DNA of 64,000 nucleotides from assembly GCF_025972045.1 (NCBI RefSeq), contig NZ_JAPDHX010000003.1, positions 248,001 to 312,000 of the forward strand, written 5' to 3'. The DNA comes from Micropruina sonneratiae. GTDB lineage: Bacteria; Actinomycetota; Actinomycetes; Propionibacteriales; Propionibacteriaceae. The notes below the pieces were generated by a model. The model made no database searches, was not told where the DNA came from, and worked only from the letters and a program-made list of their open reading frames with translations. The position numbers were made by a program, and so were the translations under genes. Below are positions 37,524-46,095 of the stretch, in pieces (within the stretch, counting starts at the first letter, position 1; every line of letters starts with the position of its first letter).

Positions 37524-38972
37524 TCAGTGGCTCTCCTCGGCCTCGATCTCGCTGCGGTCGCCCGACCACTGGGTGTGGAAGGTGCCTTCGGCGTCGATGC
37601 GGTGGTAGGTGTGCGAGCCGAAGAAGTCACGCAGACCCTGGGTGAGGGCGGCGTTGGTCCGCTTGGCCCGGACGAGGTCGTAGTACGACAGCGCCGAGCT
37701 GAAGCCGGGAATCGGCACCCCGGCCTCGGACGCCCGCGCCACCACCCGCCGCCACGCGGCGTTGCTGTTGGCCAGTTCGGCGCTGATCGAGGGCGCCTCG
37801 AGCAGAGTCTCGAGGTTGTTCGCGGCATACTCGTTGCTGATCCGGTCGAGCAGCTTGGCCCGGATGATGCAGCCGGCCCGCCAGATGCGGGCGCAGGCGG
37901 CGACGTCGATGTTCCAGCCGTACTCCTCACCGCCGACCTTGATCAGGTGCAGGCCCTGGGCGTAGGCGATGACCTTGGCGCACCACAGCGCCTGCCGCAC
38001 GTCGGCGATGAACCCGTCCCGGTCGTCCACTGTGATCGAGCCGTCAGGGCCGGACAGCGCCGCCTGCGCGGCGGCCCGCAGGCCGGGGCTCGAGGAGGCC
38101 GCGCGCGCGAAGACCGCCTCGGCGATCGCCGCGGCCGGGACGGCCAGATTGAGCGACTCCTGCACCGTCCAGGTGCCGGTGCCCTTCATGCCGGCGGCGT
38201 CGAGAATGACGTCGACCAGCGGCTTGCCCGTCCGGGCGTCCACCTGGCGCAGCACCTCGGAGGTGATCTCGATCAGGTACGAGTCGAGGTCGCCGGTGTT
38301 CCAGTCCTCGAACACCGACGCCGCCTCGGCGGCCGACAGCCCCGCGCCCTTGAGCAGGTCGTAGGCCTCGCCGATGAACTGCATGTCGGCGTACTCGATG
38401 CCGTTGTGCACCATCTTGACGAAGTGCCCGGCGCCGTCCGGACCGATCCAGGTACAACACGGCTCGCCGTCGTACTGGGCCGCGACCTTCTCGAGGATGG
38501 GGCCGATGTGTTCGTAGGAGTCCTTCGGTCCGCCCGGCATCATCGACGGCCCCAGCAGGGCGCCGGTCTCGCCGCCGGAGATGCCGCAGCCGATGAAGTT
38601 GAAGCCGAGTTCGGAGAGCCTCTTCTCCCGCCGGCGGGTGTCGGGAAAGTAGGTGTTGCCGCCGTCGACGATGATGTCGCCCTGGTCGAGATGCGGCACC
38701 AGTGAGTCGATGGTGGCGTCGGTGGCGGACCCGGCCTTGACCATCATGATGATCCGGCGCGGCTTCTCCAGCGAGTCGACGAACTCCTCGACGGATTCCG
38801 AGGCGATGAAGTTGGCCTCAGGATGCGCCGCCAGCACTGCCTCGGTCTTGGCATGGGTGCGGTTGAAGATCGCTGTCGCGAACCCCTTGCTGGCGAAGTT
38901 GCGGGCCAGGTTCGACCCCATCACCGCCATGCCCACCACACCGATCTGTGCACTGGCCGTCTTGTCGCTCAT
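37524..38972 (-). CDS. gnd: 6-phosphogluconate dehydrogenase, decarboxylating
   Basis: Oxidises 6-phosphogluconate to ribulose 5-phosphate with CO2 release, in the pentose phosphate pathway. NAD(P)-binding GVVGMAVMGSNLARN at the N-terminus, substrate loop IGCGISGGETGALLGPSMMPGG, catalytic KMVHNGIEYADMQ, and the C-terminal HYYRID-like HTYHRID tail. 482 residues is the long (E. coli-type, NADP) form. ATG at 38972 follows GAGG. It lies near gluconokinase, which supplies its substrate, though on the opposite strand. Confidence 0.96.
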   Translation of the reverse strand: MSDKTASAQIGVVGMAVMGSNLARNFASKGFATAIFNRTHAKTEAVLAAHPEANFIASESVEEFVDSLEKPRRIIMMVKAGSATDATIDSLVPHLDQGDIIVDGGNTYFPDTRRREKRLSELGFNFIGCGISGGETGALLGPSMMPGGPKDSYEHIGPILEKVAAQYDGEPCCTWIGPDGAGHFVKMVHNGIEYADMQFIGEAYDLLKGAGLSAAEAASVFEDWNTGDLDSYLIEITSEVLRQVDARTGKPLVDVILDAAGMKGTGTWTVQESLNLAVPAAAIAEAVFARAASSSPGLRAAAQAALSGPDGSITVDDRDGFIADVRQALWCAKVIAYAQGLHLIKVGGEEYGWNIDVAACARIWRAGCIIRAKLLDRISNEYAANNLETLLEAPSISAELANSNAAWRRVVARASEAGVPIPGFSSALSYYDLVRAKRTNAALTQGLRDFFGSHTYHRIDAEGTFHTQWSGDRSEIEAEESH

Positions 38973-39141
38973 CTGATTCCTCACTGTCGGGACATCTCTC
39001 GCCCCCATTCCACCAAATCGGCGACCGGTATGGACAGGATGCGGCCCGACATGGACGCCGGTGACGGCCGCCGGGCGGGCGGCGGTGCGCGCCCCGACGA
39101 CCCTGGGCACCGGCACCGGCGCTGGCTGCGGGATCGGCGGA

Positions 39142-39906
39142 TCAGGACGGGTTGGCGGCGACCGGCGGTGAACCGGCCCGGCGCACGGCCGAGGGCAGCA
39201 GGCCGATCTTGGTCCAGATCTTGCCCGACAGCTGGTTGGTCAGGTCCTCGATGCCGGTGATGGTGCTGAGGGTGATCCGGTCCTCGGTGTCCTCGCCGAA
39301 CAGGGCGGCCGTCTTGCCGACCATCGACAGCAGCTCGGAGCAGTAGTCCAGGTAGTTGGCCAGTTCGATTGCGGTCAGGCCGAGCTGCACGGTCTGGGCG
39401 GTGCTGTGGAAGTCGTCACGGAGCCGCTCGGGATCCTTGGTCAGCTGGTGCATGTCGATCACGTGCGCCAGCGACCGCAGCCGTTGCAGGGTGGCCAGGT
39501 CACCGCGGCGCTGCAGTCGCTCGGGCAGTGCCCACAGGAAGTAGACGGCGATGCCGGCGAAGACGATGTCGTTGACCAGCGACTCGAAGACGCTCAGCCA
39601 CGCCCAGCCCTGCGGCTCGTCCGAGGGGGTGGTCTGGGTCGCGATCAGCACCAGACCCACCAGCAGGCCGACGACGGTCAGGGCGATCAGCAGCCGGCAC
39701 GCCAGCTCCAGGGCCCGTCGGCGTGAGCGCCACGTCTCCTGCCGCTGCTGTAGGTGATCGATGACCTGGATCAGCTGACCGGGCAGCACCCGCAGGTTTC
39801 GGGTCGGGAACCGGGCGCCGATCCGCTGGTCCAGCCGCACCACGGTCGCTCGGACGGACCAGGCGTCCAGGTGCTGCGGATCTGCCGGGAGGGTCGGATC
39901 GGACAC
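39142..39906 (-). CDS. hypothetical two-helix membrane protein
   Basis: Not recognised. 254 residues: a soluble N-terminal part, two membrane helices (LLIALTVVGLLVGLVLIAT and FAGIAVYFLWALP), then a helical cytoplasmic region with HVIDMHQLTKDPERL and YLDYCSELLSMVGKTAALFGE. That C-terminal region recalls uncharacterised proteins with a conserved HxxDMHQLTKDP stretch. GTG at 39906, with TAGGGT six bases upstream and no ribosome site, suggests a leaderless message. It lies between gnd and the mannitol-dehydrogenase-family gene. Confidence 0.7.
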   Translation of the reverse strand: MSDPTLPADPQHLDAWSVRATVVRLDQRIGARFPTRNLRVLPGQLIQVIDHLQQRQETWRSRRRALELACRLLIALTVVGLLVGLVLIATQTTPSDEPQGWAWLSVFESLVNDIVFAGIAVYFLWALPERLQRRGDLATLQRLRSLAHVIDMHQLTKDPERLRDDFHSTAQTVQLGLTAIELANYLDYCSELLSMVGKTAALFGEDTEDRITLSTITGIEDLTNQLSGKIWTKIGLLPSAVRRAGSPPVAANPS

Positions 39907-40017
39907 GGCAGAACCCTACCGCCGCAAGGGACGGGACAACTGGCGGCAACCTCACTGATGGCACCGCCGGATGGCCTAGGCTCGACCAGCAGCAACCCCT
40001 AGGGAAAGGCCGGCATC

Positions 40018-41379
40018 GTGGCCCGTCGACTCAACCGATCGACTGACGGACGTCCCGTCGCGGACGTCCGCATCGTGCACCTGGGTCTGGGCAACTTCTT
40101 CCGCGCCCACCAGGCCTGGTACACCGACCGGGCGCCGGATGCCGCGCAGTGGGGGATCGCCGCCTTCGCCGGGCGGTCGATGGGCATCGGCGCCGAGTTG
40201 TCGCGCCAGCAGAACCTCTACACGCTGGTCAGCGTCGGCCCGGAGCGCAACGAGTACCGGGTGATCAGTTCGATCTCGGCGGCCCACAGCGGCCACGATG
40301 TCGCCGCCCTGCTCGACTACTTCGTCCGCCCCGAGGTGAGCGTGGTCACCATGACGATCACCGAGGCGGGCTACCTGTGCAACGAGCAGGGCAGGCTCGA
40401 CACCAGCAATCCCGACGTCGCCGACGACATCGAGAAGGTGGGCAGCGGCAACCTCGTGGCCGTGCGCACAGCCCCCGGCAAGCTCGCCGCCGGCCTGCTC
40501 AGCAGGTCGCGTGCCGGCGCCGGCCCGATCACGCTGGTGTGCTGCGACAACCTTCCCGACAACGGCACCATGCTCGCCACGGTGCTGGGTGACTTCGTCC
40601 GCGAGGCCTGCCCCGAGGCGTCCGCCTACCTCGACGACGAGGTCGGGTTCATCACCACCATGGTCGATCGGATCACCCCGCGGGCCACCGACGCCACCCG
40701 GCAGGCCGTGCTCGACGAGTGCGGCGTCGACGACCCGGCGGCGCTGGCCACCGAGCCGTTCAGCGAATGGGTGCTGGCCGGCACGTTCACCGGTCCGCGG
40801 CCCTCGTGGGAGGAGGCCGGCGCCGTCTTCGTCGACGACGTCGTGCCGCACGAGACCCGCAAGCTGTGGCTGCTCAACGGGGCGCACTCGCTGATGGCCT
40901 ACGCGGCCACCATCGTCGGTCACGCAACGGTGGCGGACGCCATCACCGACCCGATCGTGCGGGGCTGGGTCGATGAGTGGTGGGACGTCGCGCAACGCCA
41001 CCTGGAGCTGCCCGACGACGTCATCGCCGACTACCGGGCCGCGCTGCTGCAGCGGTTCAGCAACCCGCGGATGAAGGACCAGCTGAGCCGGATCGCCGCC
41101 GACGGGTCTCAGAAGCTCCCGATCCGGATCGTGCCGGCCCTGTTGGCCGACCGGAAGGCGGGCAACAGTCCCCTCGGCGCCGAGCGGGCGGTGGCCGCCT
41201 GGACGCTGCACCTGCGGGGCAGGGGAGCACCGTTCAACGACGCCCGCAGCGACAAGATCGCCCACCTCAGCGACGGCAGCCTGGAGGACTCGGTCGACAA
41301 GGTGTGCGAGTTCCTCGAGATCGACGACCGCGACTCCAAGGCCAGCATCCTCACCCTGGCCCGGCAACTGGGGGGCTGA
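40018..41379 (+). CDS. mannitol dehydrogenase / fructuronate reductase family protein
   Basis: NAD(P)-dependent polyol or hexonate dehydrogenase of 453 residues. N-terminal nucleotide-binding region VRIVHLGLGNFFRAHQAWYT; the catalytic Lys-x5-Asn-x2-His pattern appears in KLWLLNGAHSLMAYAATIVG near residue 282. Substrate could be mannitol, arabinitol, tagaturonate or fructuronate; neighbouring gluconokinase favours a sugar-acid or sugar-alcohol route into gluconate metabolism, which is inference. GTG start at 40018 follows GGGAAAGG. The next gene starts one base after its stop, so the two form an operon. Confidence 0.9.
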   Translation: MARRLNRSTDGRPVADVRIVHLGLGNFFRAHQAWYTDRAPDAAQWGIAAFAGRSMGIGAELSRQQNLYTLVSVGPERNEYRVISSISAAHSGHDVAALLDYFVRPEVSVVTMTITEAGYLCNEQGRLDTSNPDVADDIEKVGSGNLVAVRTAPGKLAAGLLSRSRAGAGPITLVCCDNLPDNGTMLATVLGDFVREACPEASAYLDDEVGFITTMVDRITPRATDATRQAVLDECGVDDPAALATEPFSEWVLAGTFTGPRPSWEEAGAVFVDDVVPHETRKLWLLNGAHSLMAYAATIVGHATVADAITDPIVRGWVDEWWDVAQRHLELPDDVIADYRAALLQRFSNPRMKDQLSRIAADGSQKLPIRIVPALLADRKAGNSPLGAERAVAAWTLHLRGRGAPFNDARSDKIAHLSDGSLEDSVDKVCEFLEIDDRDSKASILTLARQLGG

Positions 41380-41380
41380 G

Positions 41381-42907
41381 ATGGGCCACGCTCCGGCGGG
41401 AAGCCGGGTGGTGATCGGCCTCGACGTGGGCACCACCGCCGCCAAGGTGTCGGCCTTCGCCCTGGGCGGCGGCTGGCGCACCGGCGCCGGCCACGAGCAC
41501 CCGCTCCAGCAGCCGCGCCCCGGCTGGGAGGTGCAGGATCCCGAGGTCATGTGGCGGGCCCTGCACGAGGGCCTGGCCGACGTGGCGTCCGAGCTGGGTG
41601 ACGCGCAGGTCGTCGGCATCGGCGTCTCGACCGCGATGCACGGGCTGATCGCTTTGGACGCCGAGCGACGTCCGATCACCCCGTTGCTGACCTGGGCCGA
41701 CTCCCGGGCCGCCGAACAGGCGATGCGGTTGCGCGACACCGACCAGGGACGCCGCCTTCACCGCACGTCGGGAACGCCGATCCACTCCATGTCGCACCTG
41801 TGCAAGCTGCTGTGGTACGCCGAGAACGATCCGGACACGGTGGCGGCGGCGCGATGGTGGGTGGGCCTGAAGGACTACATCCTGCTGCAGCTGACCGGCG
41901 AACTGGTCACCGATCTGTCCAACGCGTCCGGCACCGGGCTGCTGGACTCGCGCGCCGAGGACTGGAACCCGGAGGCGCTCGAGCTGGTCGGGGTGCGGCG
42001 CGACCAGCTGCCACCGGTGCGGCCCACCACGGACGTGCTGCGGCTGCGGGACGACCTGGCCGGCCTGGTAGGGCTGCCGCAGGGCGTGCCGGTGGTGCTC
42101 GGCGCCGGTGACGGTCCGTTGGGCAATCTCGGGGTCGGCGCGTTGGAGCCCGGTGTGGTGGGTTTGTCGATGGGCACCTCGGGCGCGGTACGGATGATCA
42201 CCCCCGAGCCCTACGTCGACGAGGCCGGCAAGCTGTTCTGCTACAACCTGGCCGAGGGCGCCTGGCTGATCGGTGGCGCGATCAGCAATGGCGGCATCGT
42301 CGTGCGCTGGGGCGGCGACGTGTTCGGGGTGGACTTCGCCGACGAGCCCGGCGGCAACCCCGACGGGATGCTGCTGGAGCTGTCCCGGGACGTGCCGATC
42401 GGTGCCGAGGGGCTGGTCATGCTGCCGTTCCTGATGGCTGAGCGGGCGCCGCTGTGGAACCCGACGATTCCGGGTGCGTTCCTCGGCGTCCGGCGGGGCC
42501 ACACGCGTGAGTACTTCGTCCGGGCGGCGGTCGAGGGTGTGGCACTGATGCTCTCCGCCATCGTGGACGAACTCGACCGGGTCGAGCCGATCCGGCAGAT
42601 CCGCGCGACCGGGGGCGTCTTCCGGTCGACGGTGTGGCGGGAGGTGCTGGCCGCCGCACTGGGCAAGCCGCTGGTGGTGACCGACGGGGCGGAGGGCACC
42701 GCGCTGGGAGCGGCGGCGCTGGCCGTGTACGGGTTGGGTGAGGCGGCCTCGCTGAAGGAGGCTCTGGTGGCGCTCGGCGCCGACCCGGAGGCCGGCTCCG
42801 ACGAGCTGGTTCCCGACCCCGACGACGTGGCCGCGTACCGCGCGGTGCGCGCCGGCATCCCGGCCCTGCTCGCCCGCTACGACGAGGTGCGCACGCTGTT
42901 CAGCTGA
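41381..42907 (+). CDS. gntK: gluconokinase, FGGY family
   Basis: Sugar kinase of 508 residues that phosphorylates gluconate to 6-phosphogluconate. The actin-like ATPase fold shows phosphate-1 motif GLDVGTTAAKVSAF, GIGVSTAMHGLIALD, WADSRAAEQ, and phosphate-2/adenosine regions ATGGVFRSTVWREVLAAALG and GTALGAAALAVYGLG. Best match in style is FGGY gluconokinase (GntK/GntV of Firmicutes type) rather than xylulokinase. Operon with the mannitol-dehydrogenase-family gene. Its product feeds Gnd, encoded 2.4 kb away. Confidence 0.88.
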   Translation: MGHAPAGSRVVIGLDVGTTAAKVSAFALGGGWRTGAGHEHPLQQPRPGWEVQDPEVMWRALHEGLADVASELGDAQVVGIGVSTAMHGLIALDAERRPITPLLTWADSRAAEQAMRLRDTDQGRRLHRTSGTPIHSMSHLCKLLWYAENDPDTVAAARWWVGLKDYILLQLTGELVTDLSNASGTGLLDSRAEDWNPEALELVGVRRDQLPPVRPTTDVLRLRDDLAGLVGLPQGVPVVLGAGDGPLGNLGVGALEPGVVGLSMGTSGAVRMITPEPYVDEAGKLFCYNLAEGAWLIGGAISNGGIVVRWGGDVFGVDFADEPGGNPDGMLLELSRDVPIGAEGLVMLPFLMAERAPLWNPTIPGAFLGVRRGHTREYFVRAAVEGVALMLSAIVDELDRVEPIRQIRATGGVFRSTVWREVLAAALGKPLVVTDGAEGTALGAAALAVYGLGEAASLKEALVALGADPEAGSDELVPDPDDVAAYRAVRAGIPALLARYDEVRTLFS

Positions 42908-42973
42908 CTGAGGCCGGTGTGGGCGCCGCTGCGGACGAGCCGGGCAGGGGTTCGGTGAGCGGTGGCCTGAAAA

Positions 42974-42993
42974 GGAACCGTCCCCATTTGGGG
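42974..42993. repeat. short repeat with hairpin at pyrC end
   Basis: GGAACCGTCCCC (42974-42985) is the exact reverse complement of the 12-mer in the hairpin at 15969-15980. It runs into CCCC-ATTT-GGGG (42982-42993) right after the pyrC stop. It may serve as a weak terminator for the convergent gluconokinase and pyrC genes. Confidence 0.6.
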
Positions 42994-42994
42994 C

Positions 42995-44263
42995 CTAGCG
43001 GCGGTGGGTGAGGCGTCCGGCCCAGACGGTGGCGACCACGGGGTCGGGAAGGTCGCGGCCGTGGTAGGGGTTGTTGCGCGACTTGGACGCCGTCCGGTCG
43101 CGGTCGACCACGGCCCGGGCGGCCGGGTCGACCAGCACCAGGTTGGCGGGCTCGCCGACCGCGATCGGACGCCCCTGGGTGGTCGACCCGGTCAGGGACG
43201 CCGGCGCCGCCGACATGCGGTCGACCACACCGGCCCAGTCGAGGCGTCCGGTGGAGACCATCACCTCGATCACCACCGCCAGCGCCTGCTCGAGGCCGAG
43301 CATGCCGGGCAGGGCGACGTCGAACGGGTGGTCCTTGTCCTGCCGGGCGTGCGGGGCGTGATCGGTGCCGACCATGTCGATCGTGCCGTCGGCCAGCGCT
43401 TCGCGGACCGCTTCGAGGTGTTCGTCGGTGCGCAGGGGCGGGTTGACCTTGAACGTGGTGTCGAACGATTCCACCTCGCGGGTGCCGAGGTACAGGTGGT
43501 GCGGGGTGACCTCGGCGGTCACGTTCACCCCTCGGCTCTTGGCCCAGCGGATCACCTCGACGCCCTCGGCGGTCGACACGTGACACACGTGCAGTCGCCC
43601 GCTCGTGAGCTGGGTCAGCTCGACGTCGCGGGCGATGATCGCCGACTCGGCCTGGGCCGGCCAGCCGGGCAGGCCCAGACGTCCGGAGATCTCCGACTCG
43701 TGGCAGCACGCCCCGGGGCCGGCCAGCCGGGTGTCCTGGGCGTGCTGGGCGACCACCCCGCCGAACGTCCTGGCGTAGGTGAGCGCCCGGCGCATCACCA
43801 GCGAATCCATCACGCAGCGGCCGTCGTCGCTGAACATCGTCACTCCGGCGGACGAGCGGTGCATGAGGCCCATCTCGGACAGTTCCTCGCCGGCCAGGCC
43901 CTTGGTGACCGACCCGACCACCACCACCTCGGCGTGGGCGTCCCTGGCCGCGAGCGCGAGCAGGTGCTCGGCGGCCTCGGCCGTGTCGGTGACCGGGTCC
44001 AGGTTCGCCATGGCATGGACGGCGGTGTAGCCGCCGCGGGCCGCCGCCAGGGTGCCGGTGGCGATGGTTTCGGCGTCCTCACGGCCCGGCTCGCGCAGAT
44101 GGGTGTGCGGGTCGACGAGGCCGGGCAGCGCGAGCAGCCCGTCGGCGTCGAGCCGTTCCGCGTCATGCACCCCGGACGCCTCGACGAACCGCCCGGCCGA
44201 GACGGCCAGGTCGCCGGTGGTGCCGTCGGCCAACCTCGCCCCGGTGATCAGCAGGTCTCTCAT
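42995..44263 (-). CDS. pyrC: dihydroorotase
   Basis: Third step of pyrimidine synthesis: cyclises carbamoyl aspartate to dihydroorotate. Zinc-binding [10 protein letters not shown] near residue 55, later His ligands in [12 protein letters not shown] and [10 protein letters not shown], and the catalytic Asp in VGTDHAPHA. 422 residues matches type I dihydroorotases of Gram-positives. The ATG at 44263 overlaps the pyrB stop by four bases. Last of the pyrR-pyrB-pyrC genes. Confidence 0.95.
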   Translation of the reverse strand: MRDLLITGARLADGTTGDLAVSAGRFVEASGVHDAERLDADGLLALPGLVDPHTHLREPGREDAETIATGTLAAARGGYTAVHAMANLDPVTDTAEAAEHLLALAARDAHAEVVVVGSVTKGLAGEELSEMGLMHRSSAGVTMFSDDGRCVMDSLVMRRALTYARTFGGVVAQHAQDTRLAGPGACCHESEISGRLGLPGWPAQAESAIIARDVELTQLTSGRLHVCHVSTAEGVEVIRWAKSRGVNVTAEVTPHHLYLGTREVESFDTTFKVNPPLRTDEHLEAVREALADGTIDMVGTDHAPHARQDKDHPFDVALPGMLGLEQALAVVIEVMVSTGRLDWAGVVDRMSAAPASLTGSTTQGRPIAVGEPANLVLVDPAARAVVDRDRTASKSRNNPYHGRDLPDPVVATVWAGRLTHRR

Positions 44264-45189
44264 TCGGGGCTTCCTCCCAGCAGGTGGTAGAGCACGCTCA
44301 TCCGTACCGAGACCCCCGCGGTGACCTGGTCGAGGATGAGCGAGTTGGTGGCGTCCGCGGCCTCGGAGGAGATCTCCAGACCACGGTTCATCGGGCCGGG
44401 GTGACAGATCGCGGCACCCGGCCTCAGCCGGGCCAAGCGTTCGGGGGTGAGTCCGTACAGCTCGGTGTACTCCCTGGCCGTGGGGAAGAAGCCGCCGTGC
44501 ATGCGCTCGCGCTGGACCCGCAGCATCATCACGATGTCGGCCTCGTCGACGACGGCGTCGAAGTCGTTGGTCACCTCGCAGCCCCACTGCTCCACGCCGG
44601 TGGGCAGCAGGGTGGGCGGGGCGACCAGGACCACCCGCGAGCCAAGGGTGCGTTGCAGCAGCACGTTCGAGCGCACCACCCGGCTGTGCAGCAGGTCGCC
44701 GACGATCGCGATCGTCCGGCCCTCGAAGGCGTCGTCGCCCCCGGCGCGCAGGTGCCGACGGATCGCAAAGGCGTCCAGCAACGCCTGGGTCGGGTGTTCG
44801 TGGGTGCCGTCGCCCGCGTTGACGACGTGCGCCCTCACCCACGACGCGGCCTGCGCCACCGCGCCCGAGGAGCCGTGCCGGATGACGAAGCAGTCGGTGC
44901 CCATGGCGTCCAGGGTGAGCATCGTGTCGCGCAGCGACTCGCCCTTCGAGGTCGACGACCCCTTCGCCGAGATGTTGATCGTGTCGGCCGACATCCACTT
45001 GCCGGCCATTTCGAAACTGGTCCGGGTCCGGGTCGAGTCCTCGAAGAACATGTTGATCACGGTGCGGCCGCGCAGCGTCGGCAACTTCTTGATCGGGCGG
45101 TCCTGGATGGCGTGCATCTCCTCGGCGACGTCCAGGATCGAGGTGGCCTCGGCCAGGGACAGGTCGCCGGCGCTCAACAGGTGTCGCAT
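44260..45189 (-). CDS. pyrB: aspartate carbamoyltransferase catalytic subunit
   Basis: Second step of pyrimidine synthesis: joins carbamoyl phosphate and aspartate. Carbamoyl-phosphate loop [15 protein letters not shown] near residue 52, [10 protein letters not shown] near 135, and C-terminal [11 protein letters not shown]. 309 residues, catalytic chain only; no regulatory pyrI is nearby, as usual in Gram-positives. The ATG overlaps the pyrR stop by one base (TGATG). Confidence 0.96.
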   Translation of the reverse strand: MRHLLSAGDLSLAEATSILDVAEEMHAIQDRPIKKLPTLRGRTVINMFFEDSTRTRTSFEMAGKWMSADTINISAKGSSTSKGESLRDTMLTLDAMGTDCFVIRHGSSGAVAQAASWVRAHVVNAGDGTHEHPTQALLDAFAIRRHLRAGGDDAFEGRTIAIVGDLLHSRVVRSNVLLQRTLGSRVVLVAPPTLLPTGVEQWGCEVTNDFDAVVDEADIVMMLRVQRERMHGGFFPTAREYTELYGLTPERLARLRPGAAICHPGPMNRGLEISSEAADATNSLILDQVTAGVSVRMSVLYHLLGGSPE

Positions 45190-45734
45190 CAGGCCTCCGG
45201 CATGCTGATCGTGACCGCGTCCAACTCGTCGATCTCGGCCAGCCGGACGTTGACCCTCGCCTCGGCGGGCGCCTGCAACACCTTGCCGACGTGGTCGGCC
45301 TGGATCGGCAACTGGCGGTGCCCGCGGTCGATCAACACCGCAAGTTGCACGAGGCGGGGGCGGCCGACGTCCTTGAGCGCGTCGAGCGAGGACGCCACGG
45401 TGCGGCCGGTGAACAGCACGTCGTCGACGAGCACCACGACCTTGTCGTCGATGGTGCCCGGGATGGACGTGCGTCCCACGGCGCGGGTCGGCTGTCGGCG
45501 CAGGTCGTCGCGGTACATGGTGATGTCGAGTTCGCCGACGGCCACGTCGCTGCCTTCGATGCCGCGGATCTGGTCCGCGAGGCGCCGCGCCAGCAGCACG
45601 CCGCGGGTCGGGATGCCGAGCAGGACCAGGTCGCGGCTGCCGGCGTTGGATTCGACGACCTGGTGCGCCATCCGGGCCACGGCACGCGCGATCCGGTGGC
45701 CGTCCCAGACGACCTGGGCGGGTTGGTTGGTCAC
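45189..45734 (-). CDS. pyrR: bifunctional pyr operon regulator / uracil phosphoribosyltransferase
   Basis: RNA-binding regulator of pyrimidine genes that also has uracil phosphoribosyltransferase activity. PRPP-binding motif [19 protein letters not shown] near residue 100; [13 protein letters not shown] and the N-terminal [15 protein letters not shown] pattern are typical. 181 residues. I chose the GTG at 45734 because GGAG lies seven bases upstream and family length fits. First gene of the pyr operon. I could not find a convincing attenuator in the 97-base leader, so control may be by blocking translation, as reported for mycobacteria. Confidence 0.94.
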   Translation of the reverse strand: MTNQPAQVVWDGHRIARAVARMAHQVVESNAGSRDLVLLGIPTRGVLLARRLADQIRGIEGSDVAVGELDITMYRDDLRRQPTRAVGRTSIPGTIDDKVVVLVDDVLFTGRTVASSLDALKDVGRPRLVQLAVLIDRGHRQLPIQADHVGKVLQAPAEARVNVRLAEIDELDAVTISMPEA

Positions 45735-45831
45735 GCGGATGCTCCTCAGCGGCTCTCCGGGGTGGTGCGGGCGGGACGAATCGGCTCCGCCCCGCAGCAA
45801 TTTAACGGAAGCCTGCAATACCCTTGGCTCC

Positions 45832-46041
45832 ATGTTCGGACTTACCCCGCTTGAGACCCTGCCGGGATGGCCCGAGGCGGCGAACCCGTCGGCGCTGGAA
45901 TCGTTGGCGCTGTTCCTCGGCGTCCCGGCCGCGATCTTCGCCGTGCTCGTGGTACTGATCATGGCGCCGAGCTGGTTCGGCAACGCCCGCGACGCGGCCA
46001 CCCCTGACAACCCCGACTCCACGGACGCCTCGAACGCCTGA
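45832..46041 (+). CDS. small single-helix membrane protein
   Basis: Not recognised. 69 residues: a short polar N-terminus (MFGLTPLETLPGWPEAANPS), one membrane helix (LALFLGVPAAIFAVLVVLIM) and a polar tail rich in Asp, Asn and Ala. Divergent from pyrR, 97 bases away. TACCCT at 45819-45824 stands seven bases before the ATG, so the message is probably leaderless. The helix and codon style support a real gene; I recall similar short proteins from related actinobacteria but cannot confirm. Confidence 0.65.
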   Translation: MFGLTPLETLPGWPEAANPSALESLALFLGVPAAIFAVLVVLIMAPSWFGNARDAATPDNPDSTDASNA

Positions 46042-46055
46042 GCGGCGTCACTCCT

Positions 46056-46093
46056 GGTCCACCCGTGGACCGGGAGGACCGTCCCCGCGGTCC
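46056..46093. terminator. paired hairpins between convergent genes
   Basis: GGTCCAC-CC-GTGGACC (46056-46071) and GGACC...GGTCC (46076-46093) lie end to end between the small membrane-protein gene and the pepN stop. Either could end transcription from its side. Confidence 0.55.
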
Positions 46094-46095
46094 AC

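Noticed and set aside
41351-42502. 383-aa minus-strand frame
   Set aside because: Antisense to gluconokinase, low complexity, no domain.
43004-44290. 428-aa plus-strand frame
   Set aside because: Antisense to pyrC; composition typical of a GC-rich shadow.
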